From: Candidatus Gastranaerophilales bacterium | GTDB lineage: Bacteria > Cyanobacteriota > Vampirovibrionia > Gastranaerophilales > Gastranaerophilaceae | Assembly: GCA_944322755.1 (NCBI GenBank) | Contig: CALUPY010000001.1 | Coordinates: 62,001-126,000, forward strand | Direction: 5' to 3' | DNA length: 64,000 nt | In this document: positions 48,821 to 57,513 of the stretch, piece by piece | Position numbering within the stretch: the first letter of the stretch is position 1 | Layout: every line of letters begins with the position of its first letter | Position numbers and translations under genes: made by a program | Notes under the pieces: model-generated | Told to the model about the DNA's origin: nothing | Database searches by the model: none | The model's input: only the letters and a program-made list of their open reading frames with translations

Positions 48821-50743
48821 ATGTTTTGTGCTGAGAGAACGGACAAGAATTTGAAAAAAATCAAAAAATTAACTAAAAAAGCTCTTAAAGTTCTAGGTAA
48901 GAAAAATTTTGCATTAATTATTCATGGCAACAGCTTCCCTGCAGAACCGAATAAAAATTCTGGATTCGGAACACCTAATTCACATGCCGGTGAAAAACTT
49001 ATTGATTTTGCTAGCGGTATGTTTAATGCGATTCAACTTGGACCTGCTGGCAAAACAAAAGCTTGTGACTCATCTCCGTATACCGGTACTATTTTTTCTA
49101 ACAATCCTCTTTTTATTGACCTTGAACAGTTAACAACAAAAGAATGGCATTATATTCTTTCAGAAGATACATATGAAAAAGTATGCTGGCAAAATCCAAA
49201 CAGAGATACTAACAAAACCGCTTATTCTTATATTTATAAGGCACAAGATGAAGCACTTAAAGAAGCTTTTACAAATTTCAAAAATCTTAATAACAAAAAA
49301 TTAAATAAAGAACTTGAAAAATTTAAAGAAGAAAATTCATTCTGGCTTGAAAAAGATGCTATGTATGAAGCTCTGTCTATTGAAAACCAGAATGACTATT
49401 GGCCGAACTGGAAAAATCCGATAGACAAAATTCTCTACAATCCGAAAACAGAAGAAGAAAAGAAACAAACCTTCATAAGAGAAAAAGAAATAAAACTCAA
49501 ATATGTTGATGAAATGAATTTCTATGCATTTTGTCAGTTTGTAATAGCAAAACAAAATGAAAAAACATCAAAATATGCACTTAAACATGACATAAAAATG
49601 ATTGCAGACAGACAGGTTGCTTTCTCAGACAGAGACAGCTGGGCTTATCAGTCCCTGTTTTTAGAAGGCTGGATGCTGGGCTGTCCTCCGGATTATTTTT
49701 CAAAGAGCGGACAGGCATGGGGTTTTCCGGTTGTTAACCCTGAAAAAATGTTTAATGCTGACGGTTCTCTTGGTGATGCCGGTTTGCTTTTGAAAAATTT
49801 ATACAAAAAAATGTTTAAAGAAAATCCGGGCGGAGTCAGAATTGACCATATTGTCGGACTGATTGACCCCTGGGTATATAAAGCAGGAAAAAATCCGATG
49901 CCTGAACAAGGTGCCGGAAGACTATATTCATCACCCGAACATCCTGAACTTTCTAAATTTGCAATTGCAAAAATGGAAGACCTGAATATGGAAATCGGCT
50001 CTGACAAAGAAAAACGAGTCAAACAACTTACAAAAGAACAGGTAAAAAAATACGGAGCAATGATTGAAAAAATTGTTATTGCTGCGGCAAAAGAAGAAGG
50101 ATTGGACAAAGACGCCATAGTTTGTGAAGACCTTGGTACGTTAACTTTCCCTGTTGAATCAGTTATGAGAGAGTATGATTTGCAAGGTATGAAACTTACG
50201 CAGTTTGTAAAACCAGACAAACCGCTTCATCCTTACAGATGCTGCAATATTGTTCCGAGAGCCTGGGCAATGGTCGGCACTCATGACAATGAACCCATTT
50301 CTATGTGGGCAGATGAAATGATAAATACCCATACCGGATATTTACATGTAAAAAATCTCGTTGATGACCTGTGGCCGGATGCAGACCAGCATCAAAAAGA
50401 TGAAATCATTGTTAAAATGACTCAGGATGCAAGTTTCTTAATCCAAACAAAATTTGTGGAAATCTTTGCTTCCCAGGCTGAAAATATTCAGGTATTTTTC
50501 ACTGATTTCTTTGGTGTGAAAGATGTCTACAACAAACCCGGAACATCCGGCGACAAAAACTGGTCGCTTCGTCTTCCTGACAACTACGAAGAGATTTATA
50601 AAGACGTTCTTACTTTCAAAAATAAAAACGGCTTGAATCTCCCGTTTATTTTGAAACTCGCGATAGAATCTAGAGGCAATGAGTTTTCTTCAAAACATGT
50701 TAAACTCATAAAAGAACTTGATGAAATAATTAAAAATGGCTAA
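48821..50743 (+). CDS. malQ: 4-alpha-glucanotransferase (amylomaltase, GH77)
   Basis: MalQ transfers maltooligosaccharyl units between alpha-1,4-glucans and releases glucose. The 640-residue enzyme shows GH77 motifs: 'IADRQVAFSDRDSWAY', 'MLGCPPDYFSKSGQAWGFPVVNP', 'GGVRIDHIVGLIDPW' (nucleophile Asp in RxDH), 'IVCEDLGTLTFPVESVM' (acid/base Glu in EDLG) and 'AMVGTHDNEPISMW' (third carboxylate). The N-terminal 200 residues carry extra helical insertions compared with plant D-enzyme but the core is complete. The start has AAGAGG upstream. It is the first gene of a carbohydrate cluster: nagA overlaps its end by eight bases and a ROK kinase follows. Confidence 0.95.
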   Translation: MFCAERTDKNLKKIKKLTKKALKVLGKKNFALIIHGNSFPAEPNKNSGFGTPNSHAGEKLIDFASGMFNAIQLGPAGKTKACDSSPYTGTIFSNNPLFIDLEQLTTKEWHYILSEDTYEKVCWQNPNRDTNKTAYSYIYKAQDEALKEAFTNFKNLNNKKLNKELEKFKEENSFWLEKDAMYEALSIENQNDYWPNWKNPIDKILYNPKTEEEKKQTFIREKEIKLKYVDEMNFYAFCQFVIAKQNEKTSKYALKHDIKMIADRQVAFSDRDSWAYQSLFLEGWMLGCPPDYFSKSGQAWGFPVVNPEKMFNADGSLGDAGLLLKNLYKKMFKENPGGVRIDHIVGLIDPWVYKAGKNPMPEQGAGRLYSSPEHPELSKFAIAKMEDLNMEIGSDKEKRVKQLTKEQVKKYGAMIEKIVIAAAKEEGLDKDAIVCEDLGTLTFPVESVMREYDLQGMKLTQFVKPDKPLHPYRCCNIVPRAWAMVGTHDNEPISMWADEMINTHTGYLHVKNLVDDLWPDADQHQKDEIIVKMTQDASFLIQTKFVEIFASQAENIQVFFTDFFGVKDVYNKPGTSGDKNWSLRLPDNYEEIYKDVLTFKNKNGLNLPFILKLAIESRGNEFSSKHVKLIKELDEIIKNG

Positions 50744-51677
50744 TGAGATTGATAATATACAGACTAACTTAATCGAAACCAATGCTCTCATAGAGGAGCA
50801 TATCCACGGGGGCTTTGGTTTCGATTTTCTTTCGTGTTCTGCGGAAGAAATTGTCGAGTTTGCAAAAAGAATCACAGGCTACGGTGTGTGGGGATTTTTT
50901 CCGACGCTCGCAACAGATACTATTGAACGATTAAAACATCAAATCTCAGAAATTAAACGTGCAAAATCAATGCTTCCTGAAAACGCAGCCGATATTTTGG
51001 GTATACACCTTGAGGCGTGCTTCCTTAACCCTGAAAAAAAAGGGATTCACGATGAAAAGCAGTTACTTGCGCCAAGCATTGAAAATTACAAACTCATAGA
51101 GGATGACTTTATAAAAATTGTCACTCTTGCTCCGGAGCTCGATGAAAATTTTGCGCTTTGCAAATATCTTTCATCAAGAGGCGTTAAAGTATCAGCCGGA
51201 CACTGCACTGGCAGCGACCTTTCCGCTGTTTCGCAGGTAACTCATCTTTTTAATGCAATGGGGACATTTAATCATAAAACTCCATCAACTGCAGTTTCCG
51301 CTTTGGCGGACGACAGAATCGCCACGGAAATTATTGCTGATTTCAGGCATGTTTTGCCTGATGTTGTGAAACTTGTTTTTAAAATAAAGCCTCAGGATAA
51401 AATTATTCTGGTATCTGACGCACTGCCGATTGCACATTCAGAACTTGAGTCAATTCAATTTTGCGGTAAAACTGTATTTCTTAAAGATAATAAAGCTGTT
51501 GATGCAAACGGAACAATGGCCGGCAGTACAATGTTCGTTTCCGATATTATTAAACAGCTTGTCCGGAATGGTTTTTGTGATTTAAAAACTGCTGTCAAAA
51601 TGGCCTCGACAAACATTATGCCTGTTGAAAAAAAAATCTATTGGGATGAGAATCTGAATATAGTCAAAATAAAATAG
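50736..51677 (+). CDS. nagA: N-acetylglucosamine-6-phosphate deacetylase-like amidohydrolase
   Basis: The 313-residue product has the amidohydrolase barrel of NagA, which removes acetate from GlcNAc-6-phosphate. 'EEHIHGGFGFDF' opens the barrel. 'GIHLEACFLNPEKKGIH' holds the metal-ligand Glu, 'SAGHCTGSDL' and 'VTHLFNAMGTFNHKTP' the His ligands, and 'LVSDALPIA' the catalytic Asp. Normal NagA is about 380 residues and starts with a beta-sandwich strand set; this one begins directly at the barrel and also has AC in place of the usual GP after LE. It is therefore a reduced form whose substrate may differ. It overlaps malQ by eight bases. Confidence 0.85.
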   Translation: MANEIDNIQTNLIETNALIEEHIHGGFGFDFLSCSAEEIVEFAKRITGYGVWGFFPTLATDTIERLKHQISEIKRAKSMLPENAADILGIHLEACFLNPEKKGIHDEKQLLAPSIENYKLIEDDFIKIVTLAPELDENFALCKYLSSRGVKVSAGHCTGSDLSAVSQVTHLFNAMGTFNHKTPSTAVSALADDRIATEIIADFRHVLPDVVKLVFKIKPQDKIILVSDALPIAHSELESIQFCGKTVFLKDNKAVDANGTMAGSTMFVSDIIKQLVRNGFCDLKTAVKMASTNIMPVEKKIYWDENLNIVKIK

Positions 51678-51744
51678 TTTTCTATTTTTTTACGTCCGTG
51701 ATATGATTTTATATGCAATATTTATTTAACGGAGTGAGGTATAG

Positions 51745-52704
51745 ATGTTTGAAAAGTACAGAATTGGCGTAGATGTAGGTGGTACGAACGTAAAAATTGC
51801 GCTCGTAGATAAAAAAGGTGAAATCAAATTTCCGAAAACAGTTCCGACACGTGCAGAAATGGGTTATGAATATACCATTGGCAATATACAGCAATCAATA
51901 AAAGATTTGATATCAGAAGCAGGTATAGAAAAAAATGCGCTTGAGGGTATTGGGTTTGGTTTTCCAGGCCAAATTGACTGCGACAAAGGCATTGTAAGAC
52001 TTGCTCCGAATATTCCGGGATGGGTAAATGTTCCTATTTCTGAAATTATGCAAAAAGAATTTAATGTTCCGGTAAAAGTGGATAATGACGTTCGTTGTGC
52101 TGCTCTTGCAGAATTGAATTACGGTGCTGGTGTTGGTTGTAAAAACCTTATTTGCATTACAGTTGGTACCGGTATAGGTTCAGGATTGATTATTAACGGA
52201 AAAATCGTTCGTGGAGCAAGCAATGCTGCCGGTGAAATCGGACATATAAAACTCGAAATGCATGATGGACTGCTCTGCGGCTGCGGTGACAGAGGATGTC
52301 TTGAGGCTTATGCTTCCGGTCCTTCTATCGTGGCTATGGCTAAAGAATATGTAATGGGCGGAAAATCTGCAAAATTTAGAGAAATAGCCGGTTCAATTGA
52401 TGCAATCACTCCTGCTATAGTTGCGCAGGCTGCTAATGAAGGGGATGCTGTTGCTAAGAAAATTTTTGAAATTATGGGTGAATATATAGGTATAGGATTG
52501 ACAAGTGTTGTTAATCTTTTGAATCCTGAAAAAATTGTTATAGGTGGCGGAGTTGCCGATGCAGGAGATATTCTCCTTGAACCGTTAAGAAAAACTTTAA
52601 AATCGAGAACAATGCCTATTCAAGGCGGAGCTGTGGAAGTCGTACCTGCACAGCTTGGAAATACGGCCGGAATAATTGGCTCCAGCCTGTTAATAGACAA
52701 TTAA
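51745..52704 (+). CDS. ROK-family sugar kinase
   Basis: The 319-residue kinase has the ATP-binding 'GVDVGGTNVKIALVD', the catalytic Asp in 'VDNDVRCAALAEL', 'VGTGIGSGLIINGKIVRG', 'GEIGHIKLEM', the zinc site 'CGCGDRGCLEAYASG' and 'VIGGGVADAGDILL'. These are the hallmarks of ROK glucokinases and N-acetylhexosamine kinases. As the neighbour of a NagA-like deacetylase it might phosphorylate GlcNAc; as the neighbour of malQ it might be a glucokinase for glucose released by MalQ, so no gene name is given. It starts after CGGAGTGAGG and ends at a strong terminator. Confidence 0.93.
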   Translation: MFEKYRIGVDVGGTNVKIALVDKKGEIKFPKTVPTRAEMGYEYTIGNIQQSIKDLISEAGIEKNALEGIGFGFPGQIDCDKGIVRLAPNIPGWVNVPISEIMQKEFNVPVKVDNDVRCAALAELNYGAGVGCKNLICITVGTGIGSGLIINGKIVRGASNAAGEIGHIKLEMHDGLLCGCGDRGCLEAYASGPSIVAMAKEYVMGGKSAKFREIAGSIDAITPAIVAQAANEGDAVAKKIFEIMGEYIGIGLTSVVNLLNPEKIVIGGGVADAGDILLEPLRKTLKSRTMPIQGGAVEVVPAQLGNTAGIIGSSLLIDN

Positions 52705-52725
52705 AAATAGATTAAAGCTTATTTT

Positions 52726-52756
52726 AAAAAGACCGGATTCAGTTTCCGGTCTTTTT
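52726..52756 (+). terminator. Bidirectional intrinsic terminator between the ROK kinase and emrB
   Basis: AAAAAGACCGGA (52726-52737) pairs with TCCGGTCTTTTT (52745-52756), with T-rich tails on both strands. It overlaps the stop codon region of emrB, which ends at 52739, so it serves both convergent genes. Confidence 0.9.
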
Positions 52757-54307
52757 ATTTTTTTCTATATTGCTGTCAATGAAGAATAATAAAGGTATTA
52801 CAATAACGGCAAGAATCCCGAATATCCTGAAAGAATCCATATAAGCAAGAAGATGCGCCTGCTGTACCATTTGCTGGTATAATGTGCTTTGTGCCATATA
52901 ATGCGCAACTGATGGGTGGGCGTATTGAGAAAGAGCAGCTGCCAAAGCCTGAAGTTTGTCAGAAAATACCGGATTAAGTTCTGTTAAATTGTCCACCAGA
53001 TAGTGTTGATGTATCTGTGAAAATCTGGATATTGATGTAGCGACGAAAGATGTACCTATTGCGGAACCTATATTTTTCAAAAGATTTTGAACTCCGCTTG
53101 CATTGGTCAGCTGGGAATTATGCAGTGTGTTGTTTGAAAGTGTTATTAAAGGTATCATTGCAAACCCCATTCCCAATCCATAAAAAACATTAGGTATAAC
53201 TATATTAACAGTAGAAATTTGCAGGTTTAAGTTTCCAAAAACAAAACCGCCTAACCCTATAAAGAACAGCCCTATTGCAACAAGTTTTCTGTTGTCTATT
53301 TTATCCGCTATTGCCGCACAAATGATTACAGAAATCATACAGCCGACTCCTCTGGGCATCATTGAAAACCCGCTTAAAAATGCAGTATATCCAAGCATTA
53401 CCTGTAAAAACTGGGGAAGAATTGCGAGAGCTGCATAGAGTATAAGATTTATCATGACTAAAATAATCGTTCCGTTAAGAAAGTTTTTATCTTTGAACAC
53501 AGAAAGATCAATTAGTGATTCTTTATTTTTTAACTGTGATATGAAAAACGCAATACAAGCAAGGATAGAGACAGCAGAGGTCCAGCAGACCCATGTCGAA
53601 TTGAACCAGTCTGAATTGTTACCTTTGTCCAATACAATTTGAAGTGTAACAAGCCATACAACAAGGAAAAAGAATCCTATTCCGTCTGTTTTAACATTTT
53701 TTTGTTTGCTGGCATAAGGCGGATCTTCGAGTACTGCATTGCAAATAATAGTTGCGATTATTCCAAAAGGTACATTTATAAAGAAAATCCAGGGCCAGGT
53801 CCAGTTGTCTGTAATCCACCCCCCGAGAACCGGTCCTATTATCGGAGCAAGCAAAACACCGAGAGCAAACATTGCCATAGCTGTTGGTCTTTTTTCTTTT
53901 GGAAAACTTTCAAGTAAAACAGCCTGTGCAATCGGAATAATTCCACCACCGCCTACTCCCTGCAAGATACGAAAGACTACCATCTGACCTAATGACTGCG
54001 CCATTCCGCATAGCATGGAAGCAAGTGTAAAAATGGCAACACTTATGATTAAAAAATTTTTTCTGCCAAAAACACGGCTGAACCAGTCAACCATAGGAAT
54101 GACTATACCGCTTGCAATAAGATAACTTGTTAATATCCAGGTTGATTCATCATGGCTTGCGGAAAAACTGCCGGCCATATGAGGCAGTGCTACGTTTGCA
54201 ATTGTTCCGTCTATTGCAAATATAATTACCGGCAATAATATTGCCGCTGTGATTACCCAGGGATTCCGGCTGGGTTTCCATTCTTCTTGTGATATAATAT
54301 TGTCCAT
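52739..54307 (-). CDS. emrB: MFS drug exporter, EmrB/DHA2 family
   Basis: The 522-residue protein is a 14-helix drug:proton antiporter of the DHA2 type. Motif A-like and motif C signatures are 'WFSRVFGRKNFLIISVAIFTLASMLCGMA' and 'FALGVLLAPIIGPVLGGWITDNWTWPWIFFINVPFG', the latter diagnostic. 'ILQGVGGGGIIPIAQAVLLESFP' lies between. It forms a tripartite pump with EmrA (next gene upstream) and the TolC-like protein at 56031. I start at ATG 54307, since the GTG at 54331 overlaps the ribosome-binding sequence. Order marR-emrA-emrB on one strand. The substrates are unknown. Confidence 0.94.
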   Translation of the reverse strand: MDNIISQEEWKPSRNPWVITAAILLPVIIFAIDGTIANVALPHMAGSFSASHDESTWILTSYLIASGIVIPMVDWFSRVFGRKNFLIISVAIFTLASMLCGMAQSLGQMVVFRILQGVGGGGIIPIAQAVLLESFPKEKRPTAMAMFALGVLLAPIIGPVLGGWITDNWTWPWIFFINVPFGIIATIICNAVLEDPPYASKQKNVKTDGIGFFFLVVWLVTLQIVLDKGNNSDWFNSTWVCWTSAVSILACIAFFISQLKNKESLIDLSVFKDKNFLNGTIILVMINLILYAALAILPQFLQVMLGYTAFLSGFSMMPRGVGCMISVIICAAIADKIDNRKLVAIGLFFIGLGGFVFGNLNLQISTVNIVIPNVFYGLGMGFAMIPLITLSNNTLHNSQLTNASGVQNLLKNIGSAIGTSFVATSISRFSQIHQHYLVDNLTELNPVFSDKLQALAAALSQYAHPSVAHYMAQSTLYQQMVQQAHLLAYMDSFRIFGILAVIVIPLLFFIDSNIEKNKKTGN

Positions 54308-54327
54308 ATAGATTACTCTAAAAAAAT

Positions 54328-54358
54328 GCACCCTCCCTTTGGAGAAATGAAAGGGTGC
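54328..54358 (-). promoter_or_regulatory. Hairpin in the emrA-emrB spacer
   Basis: GCACCCT (54328-54334) and AGGGTGC (54352-54358) form a seven-pair stem just before emrB. No T run follows on the minus strand. It could slow transcription, stabilise the 3' end of marR-emrA mRNA or hide the emrB ribosome-binding sequence. Role inferred. Confidence 0.45.
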
Positions 54359-54375
54359 GGAATGTTAAGATAGGG

Positions 54376-55374
54376 TTATTTAACTTTTACTTTTGGCACA
54401 ACTGACATACCCGGTACAATCGAGTATTTGTCTGTATCAATTTTCTCTGTGAAAACAATTTTTACAGGGATTCTTTGTACAATTTTTACAAAGGAGCCTA
54501 CTGCATTCTCAGGCGGAAAAAGGCTGGACTTTGCTCCGGAGCTTCTTTGAATACTGTCAATTTCTCCCTTAAACACTTTATCAGGGTATGTATCAATTTT
54601 AATATCAACTGGTTGTCCAGGTTTCATATGTCTAAGCTGGTTTTCTTTGTAGTTAGCGACCACCCATACTTCTTCGGGTACTAGAGTAAACAAAGGCGCA
54701 CCTGTTTGGACATACATTCCCTTTTCCACTCTTCTGCTTGAAACCGTTCCGTCTTGCGGTGCATAGACATTTGTATATGAAAGATTAAGTTTTGCCTGGT
54801 CTCTTATTGCCTTCAATGCTTTGATTTCTGCGTCAGCTACTTTTGAATTGTTTGCAGACAGCAATGCCTGTTCTGACTGGGTTAATTGTGCCTGAGCCGA
54901 ATCATATTTAGCCTGCGCAGCATCAAGAGTCTGTTTGGAAACTGCGCCTTCATTATAAAGATTCTGATATCTGACTAAATCTTTATGCGCAACATCAATC
55001 TGGGTTTTAGACGCTTCATAAACAGCTTTGGCATTTTTCTGGTTTAAAAGAGCTCTTTCATAGTTTGCCTGCGCCTGCGCCAGTCTCACCTCGTAATCGA
55101 CCGGATCAATCTTGGCAACAAGCTGTCCTTCTTTGACATGCTGGTTATCTTTTATATAAACCCCGATAACCTGTCCTGTAATTTTTGGCGCAACCTGAAC
55201 TGTTGTTGTTTCAACATATGCATCATCCGTTGACTGATAGTGGATTGCTTCATAAATAAGATATCCGCCTATTAGTGCAAGTATCAATGCGATACCTCCA
55301 AAAATAAATCTTTTAAAAGGTTTTTTCTGTTCTTCCTGTTCCGGTGTCTGTTCTTTTGTTTCGTTATCGCTCAT
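54376..55374 (-). CDS. emrA: Membrane fusion protein of the EmrA/HlyD family
   Basis: The 332-residue adaptor has a polar N-terminus, one transmembrane helix (about residues 26-46, 'FIFGGIALILALIGGYLIY'), and the typical periplasmic layout. This consists of 'DDAYVETTTVQVAPKITGQVIGVYIKDNQHVKEGQLVAKIDP' in two parts (lipoyl half), a long alpha-helical hairpin rich in Ala and Gln (about 105-185), then 'AKLNLSYTNVYAPQDGTVSSRRVEKGMYVQTGAPLF' and the barrel domain. It links EmrB to the outer-membrane TolC-like protein, which points to an outer membrane. It is downstream of marR by 43 bases and upstream of emrB by 68. Confidence 0.95.
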   Translation of the reverse strand: MSDNETKEQTPEQEEQKKPFKRFIFGGIALILALIGGYLIYEAIHYQSTDDAYVETTTVQVAPKITGQVIGVYIKDNQHVKEGQLVAKIDPVDYEVRLAQAQANYERALLNQKNAKAVYEASKTQIDVAHKDLVRYQNLYNEGAVSKQTLDAAQAKYDSAQAQLTQSEQALLSANNSKVADAEIKALKAIRDQAKLNLSYTNVYAPQDGTVSSRRVEKGMYVQTGAPLFTLVPEEVWVVANYKENQLRHMKPGQPVDIKIDTYPDKVFKGEIDSIQRSSGAKSSLFPPENAVGSFVKIVQRIPVKIVFTEKIDTDKYSIVPGMSVVPKVKVK

Positions 55375-55417
55375 CTCTTACCTCATACTTCGTAAATTTT
55401 GATTTGTTTTTAATACA

Positions 55418-55885
55418 TTATATTTGTTTTTCAATCAAATTTTCTATTCCTTCTCTGAGTTTTTTTAATATATCTCTCACAAGTTTTTCTTCTTCAGCGC
55501 TGATAATAGTGTCTATCTGGTCTTTTATCGGTCGGAAGTACTCTGTTGATTTTTGTAAAAATTGTTTACCATCTTCCGTTATTTCCATTTTTCTGACAAG
55601 TCTGTTATTTTTTGTATCATTATATCTTTCAATATACCCCGCTTTTTCCAGTATTTCCAATGCTCTTCCAGTATTTGCTCTGTCTTTCAGAATAAGTTTT
55701 GCTAAATCTCTCTGGCAGATTCCCGGATTGCAGAAAATTGTATCAAGCGCGACAAAACAGTCGATGGGTATATCTGGATTAAATTTTTCAAGAATCTGAA
55801 TACCTAATGTTTTTGTGTATTTTGCAGTAAGTTCTAAGTCATAATGCAAAGAATCTATATAGTGTTTTATTTCTATATCCGGCAT
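55418..55885 (-). CDS. MarR-family transcriptional regulator
   Basis: The 155-residue protein has the winged helix-turn-helix of MarR repressors: 'ALDTIFCNPGICQRDLAKLILKDRANTGRALEILEKAGYIERYNDTKNNR' in two parts, with 'VRKMEITEDGKQFL' as the wing and flanking helices for dimerisation. It heads the marR-emrA-emrB operon and is divergent from the TolC-like gene, so it likely represses both by binding the repeated half-sites in the intergenic region and releases them when a phenolic or toxic ligand binds. The ligand is not predictable. Confidence 0.94.
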   Translation of the reverse strand: MPDIEIKHYIDSLHYDLELTAKYTKTLGIQILEKFNPDIPIDCFVALDTIFCNPGICQRDLAKLILKDRANTGRALEILEKAGYIERYNDTKNNRLVRKMEITEDGKQFLQKSTEYFRPIKDQIDTIISAEEEKLVRDILKKLREGIENLIEKQI

Positions 55886-55906
55886 TTAAATTTTTTCCTT
55901 TTGTGT

Positions 55907-55982
55907 GCTAACATGTTTTGTAGTCCATATAGTATGTTGCAAAAAATACATGTTGCATTTGCAACATAGTTATGCTAACATA
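55907..55982. promoter_or_regulatory. Multi-half-site operator of the MarR/Emr/TolC locus
   Basis: The divergent region contains a near-perfect palindrome, ATGTTGCA-TT-TGCAACAT (55950-55967), plus related half-sites TATGTTGC (55933-55940), GCTAACATA (55974-55982) and GCTAACATG (55907-55915). All share the core TATGTT(G/A)C in one direction or the other. This is the expected arrangement for a MarR-type dimer controlling both operons. Binding is inferred from position. Confidence 0.75.
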
Positions 55983-56030
55983 CGAACATAAAAATTGCAA
56001 GCTTGAGAAAAAGAAGTAGAGGGAAGAAAG

Positions 56031-57437
56031 TTGAAAAAGGTTGTTATATTAGCTCTCATAACATGTATGCAGACAAGTATGCTGTCACCGCTGGCTTTTG
56101 CTGCAGAATCTGCAAAATCAGATGCACAGCCAAAGCAGTTTAAAAGTTATGCATCAAAAAGCAAAAAGAACAAAAAAAATAATCAGGAAAATAAATTTGA
56201 ATATCTGAATATAGAATGGTGGGAAAACTTTAATGATCCGGTATTGAATGATTATATTTCCCGCGCTGTTCAGAAAAACCATGATTTAAAAGCAGCTACA
56301 CTGGCTGTTGAAGAATATTACCAGAATGTAAAAGCCCAGTTTTCAAATGAACTTCCGCAGATAGGTGCCGGCTTTGCCCCGAATTATATAAAAATGCCAG
56401 GTACAACATCTTCTGACTGGGCATTTGCATTGCCAGTACTTGCAAGTTATGAAGTAGACTTGTTTTTGAAAAACAGAGACAAAACAAAATCTGTAAAGAA
56501 ATCATATGAAGCTTCAAAATTTGATGAACGTGCCGCCTATATTGCTGTTGTGTCAGCGGTAGGTACAACATATTTTAATGTTGTAAAACTGGATAAGATG
56601 ATTGAATTACAGGAAAAAATAGTTCAGTCAAGAGAAAAAATTTATGACTTGATGCTTAAAAGAAATCGTGAAGGATTGACATCCACAGCTGATACAATAA
56701 AGGCAAACAAGGCGCTTGTAAGCGGTGAAACAGAGCTTATAGAACTGAAAAAGCAAAGAGAAAAAGCATTGAACCAGCTTGCAGTGCTTATTGGAGAAAG
56801 TCCGGCCAATTCTGCTTCACTGGAGAGGACATCTCTTGATGAGCTTGTTTTAAACAGCAGAGTTCCTTCTGAAATTTCGTCAGAAGTTATTATGTCCAGA
56901 CCTGATTATCTAAAAGCAGAAAAGATGGTTGAGAAAGCAGGGATAGATGTAAGAGTTGCTAGAAAAGAGTTTTTGCCTTCGATAAATCTTTTGGGACTTG
57001 CTCTTTTTAATACATCGGATTTTGGCAGTTTATTTACTACGAGAGACATGCTGACAATGCTTGGGGGCAGTATAATGGCACCCCTGTTTACAGGAGGAAG
57101 ACGTTTTGCAAATCTCAGGCTGAAAAAAGCCCAGTATGAACGAATTCTGCACAACTATTACCAAACAAACCTTACTGCAATACAGGAAGTCAATGATTCC
57201 CTGATGTCCGTAAAACTCGATAAGGAAAAAATGGAAAGAACCTTGAAACAGTTTGAGTTGGAATCCGAAGATTATCGCTACAACACACTGAAATATGAAC
57301 AGGGAACAATTTCCCAATTAGATTTAATACAGTTTAAAGAAAATCTGCTATCGATAGACAAACTTGTTGCACAGCAAAAAGTCGAATGCATGGTTGATTC
57401 TATCGGCTTATACAAAGCAGCAGGAAGTAAATTGTAA
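56031..57437 (+). CDS. TolC-family outer-membrane efflux protein
   Basis: The 468-residue product is the outer-membrane channel of a tripartite pump. The best start is TTG 56031 after AGGGAAG, which gives a clean signal peptide (KKVVILALITCMQTSMLSPLAFA, cleavage near 25). The mature protein has two outer-membrane efflux (OEP) repeats. The first includes 'WWENFNDPVLNDYISRAVQKNHDLKAATLAVEEY' and 'GTTYFNVVKLDKMIELQEKIVQSREKIYD'; the second includes 'ARKEFLPSINLLGLALFNT' and 'LTAIQEVNDSLMSVKLDKEKM'. It lacks an obvious lipoprotein Cys. It is divergent from marR-emrA-emrB and separated by the operator region, which ties it to EmrAB. Confidence 0.93.
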   Translation: MKKVVILALITCMQTSMLSPLAFAAESAKSDAQPKQFKSYASKSKKNKKNNQENKFEYLNIEWWENFNDPVLNDYISRAVQKNHDLKAATLAVEEYYQNVKAQFSNELPQIGAGFAPNYIKMPGTTSSDWAFALPVLASYEVDLFLKNRDKTKSVKKSYEASKFDERAAYIAVVSAVGTTYFNVVKLDKMIELQEKIVQSREKIYDLMLKRNREGLTSTADTIKANKALVSGETELIELKKQREKALNQLAVLIGESPANSASLERTSLDELVLNSRVPSEISSEVIMSRPDYLKAEKMVEKAGIDVRVARKEFLPSINLLGLALFNTSDFGSLFTTRDMLTMLGGSIMAPLFTGGRRFANLRLKKAQYERILHNYYQTNLTAIQEVNDSLMSVKLDKEKMERTLKQFELESEDYRYNTLKYEQGTISQLDLIQFKENLLSIDKLVAQQKVECMVDSIGLYKAAGSKL

Positions 57438-57471
57438 ATTTCATAATTAAGTGTAAAATAGCCAATAAAAA

Positions 57472-57513
57472 AGAGCTGATTTATTTCAGCTCTGATTTGG
57501 TTTTTCCCAAATC
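57472..57513 (+). terminator. Tandem hairpin terminator of the TolC-like gene
   Basis: AGAGCTGA (57472-57479) pairs with TCAGCTCT (57486-57493), and immediately after it GATTTGG (57494-57500) pairs with CCAAATC (57507-57513) across a TTTTT loop. Two adjacent hairpins starting 35 bases after the stop codon are unusual; the first is likely the terminator itself. Confidence 0.7.

Noticed and set aside
49693-50220. 175-residue minus-strand frame
   Set aside because: Antisense to malQ, which shows all GH77 catalytic motifs across this interval.
55344-55799. 151-residue plus-strand frame
   Set aside because: Antisense to marR, with Phe/Ser-rich shadow composition.
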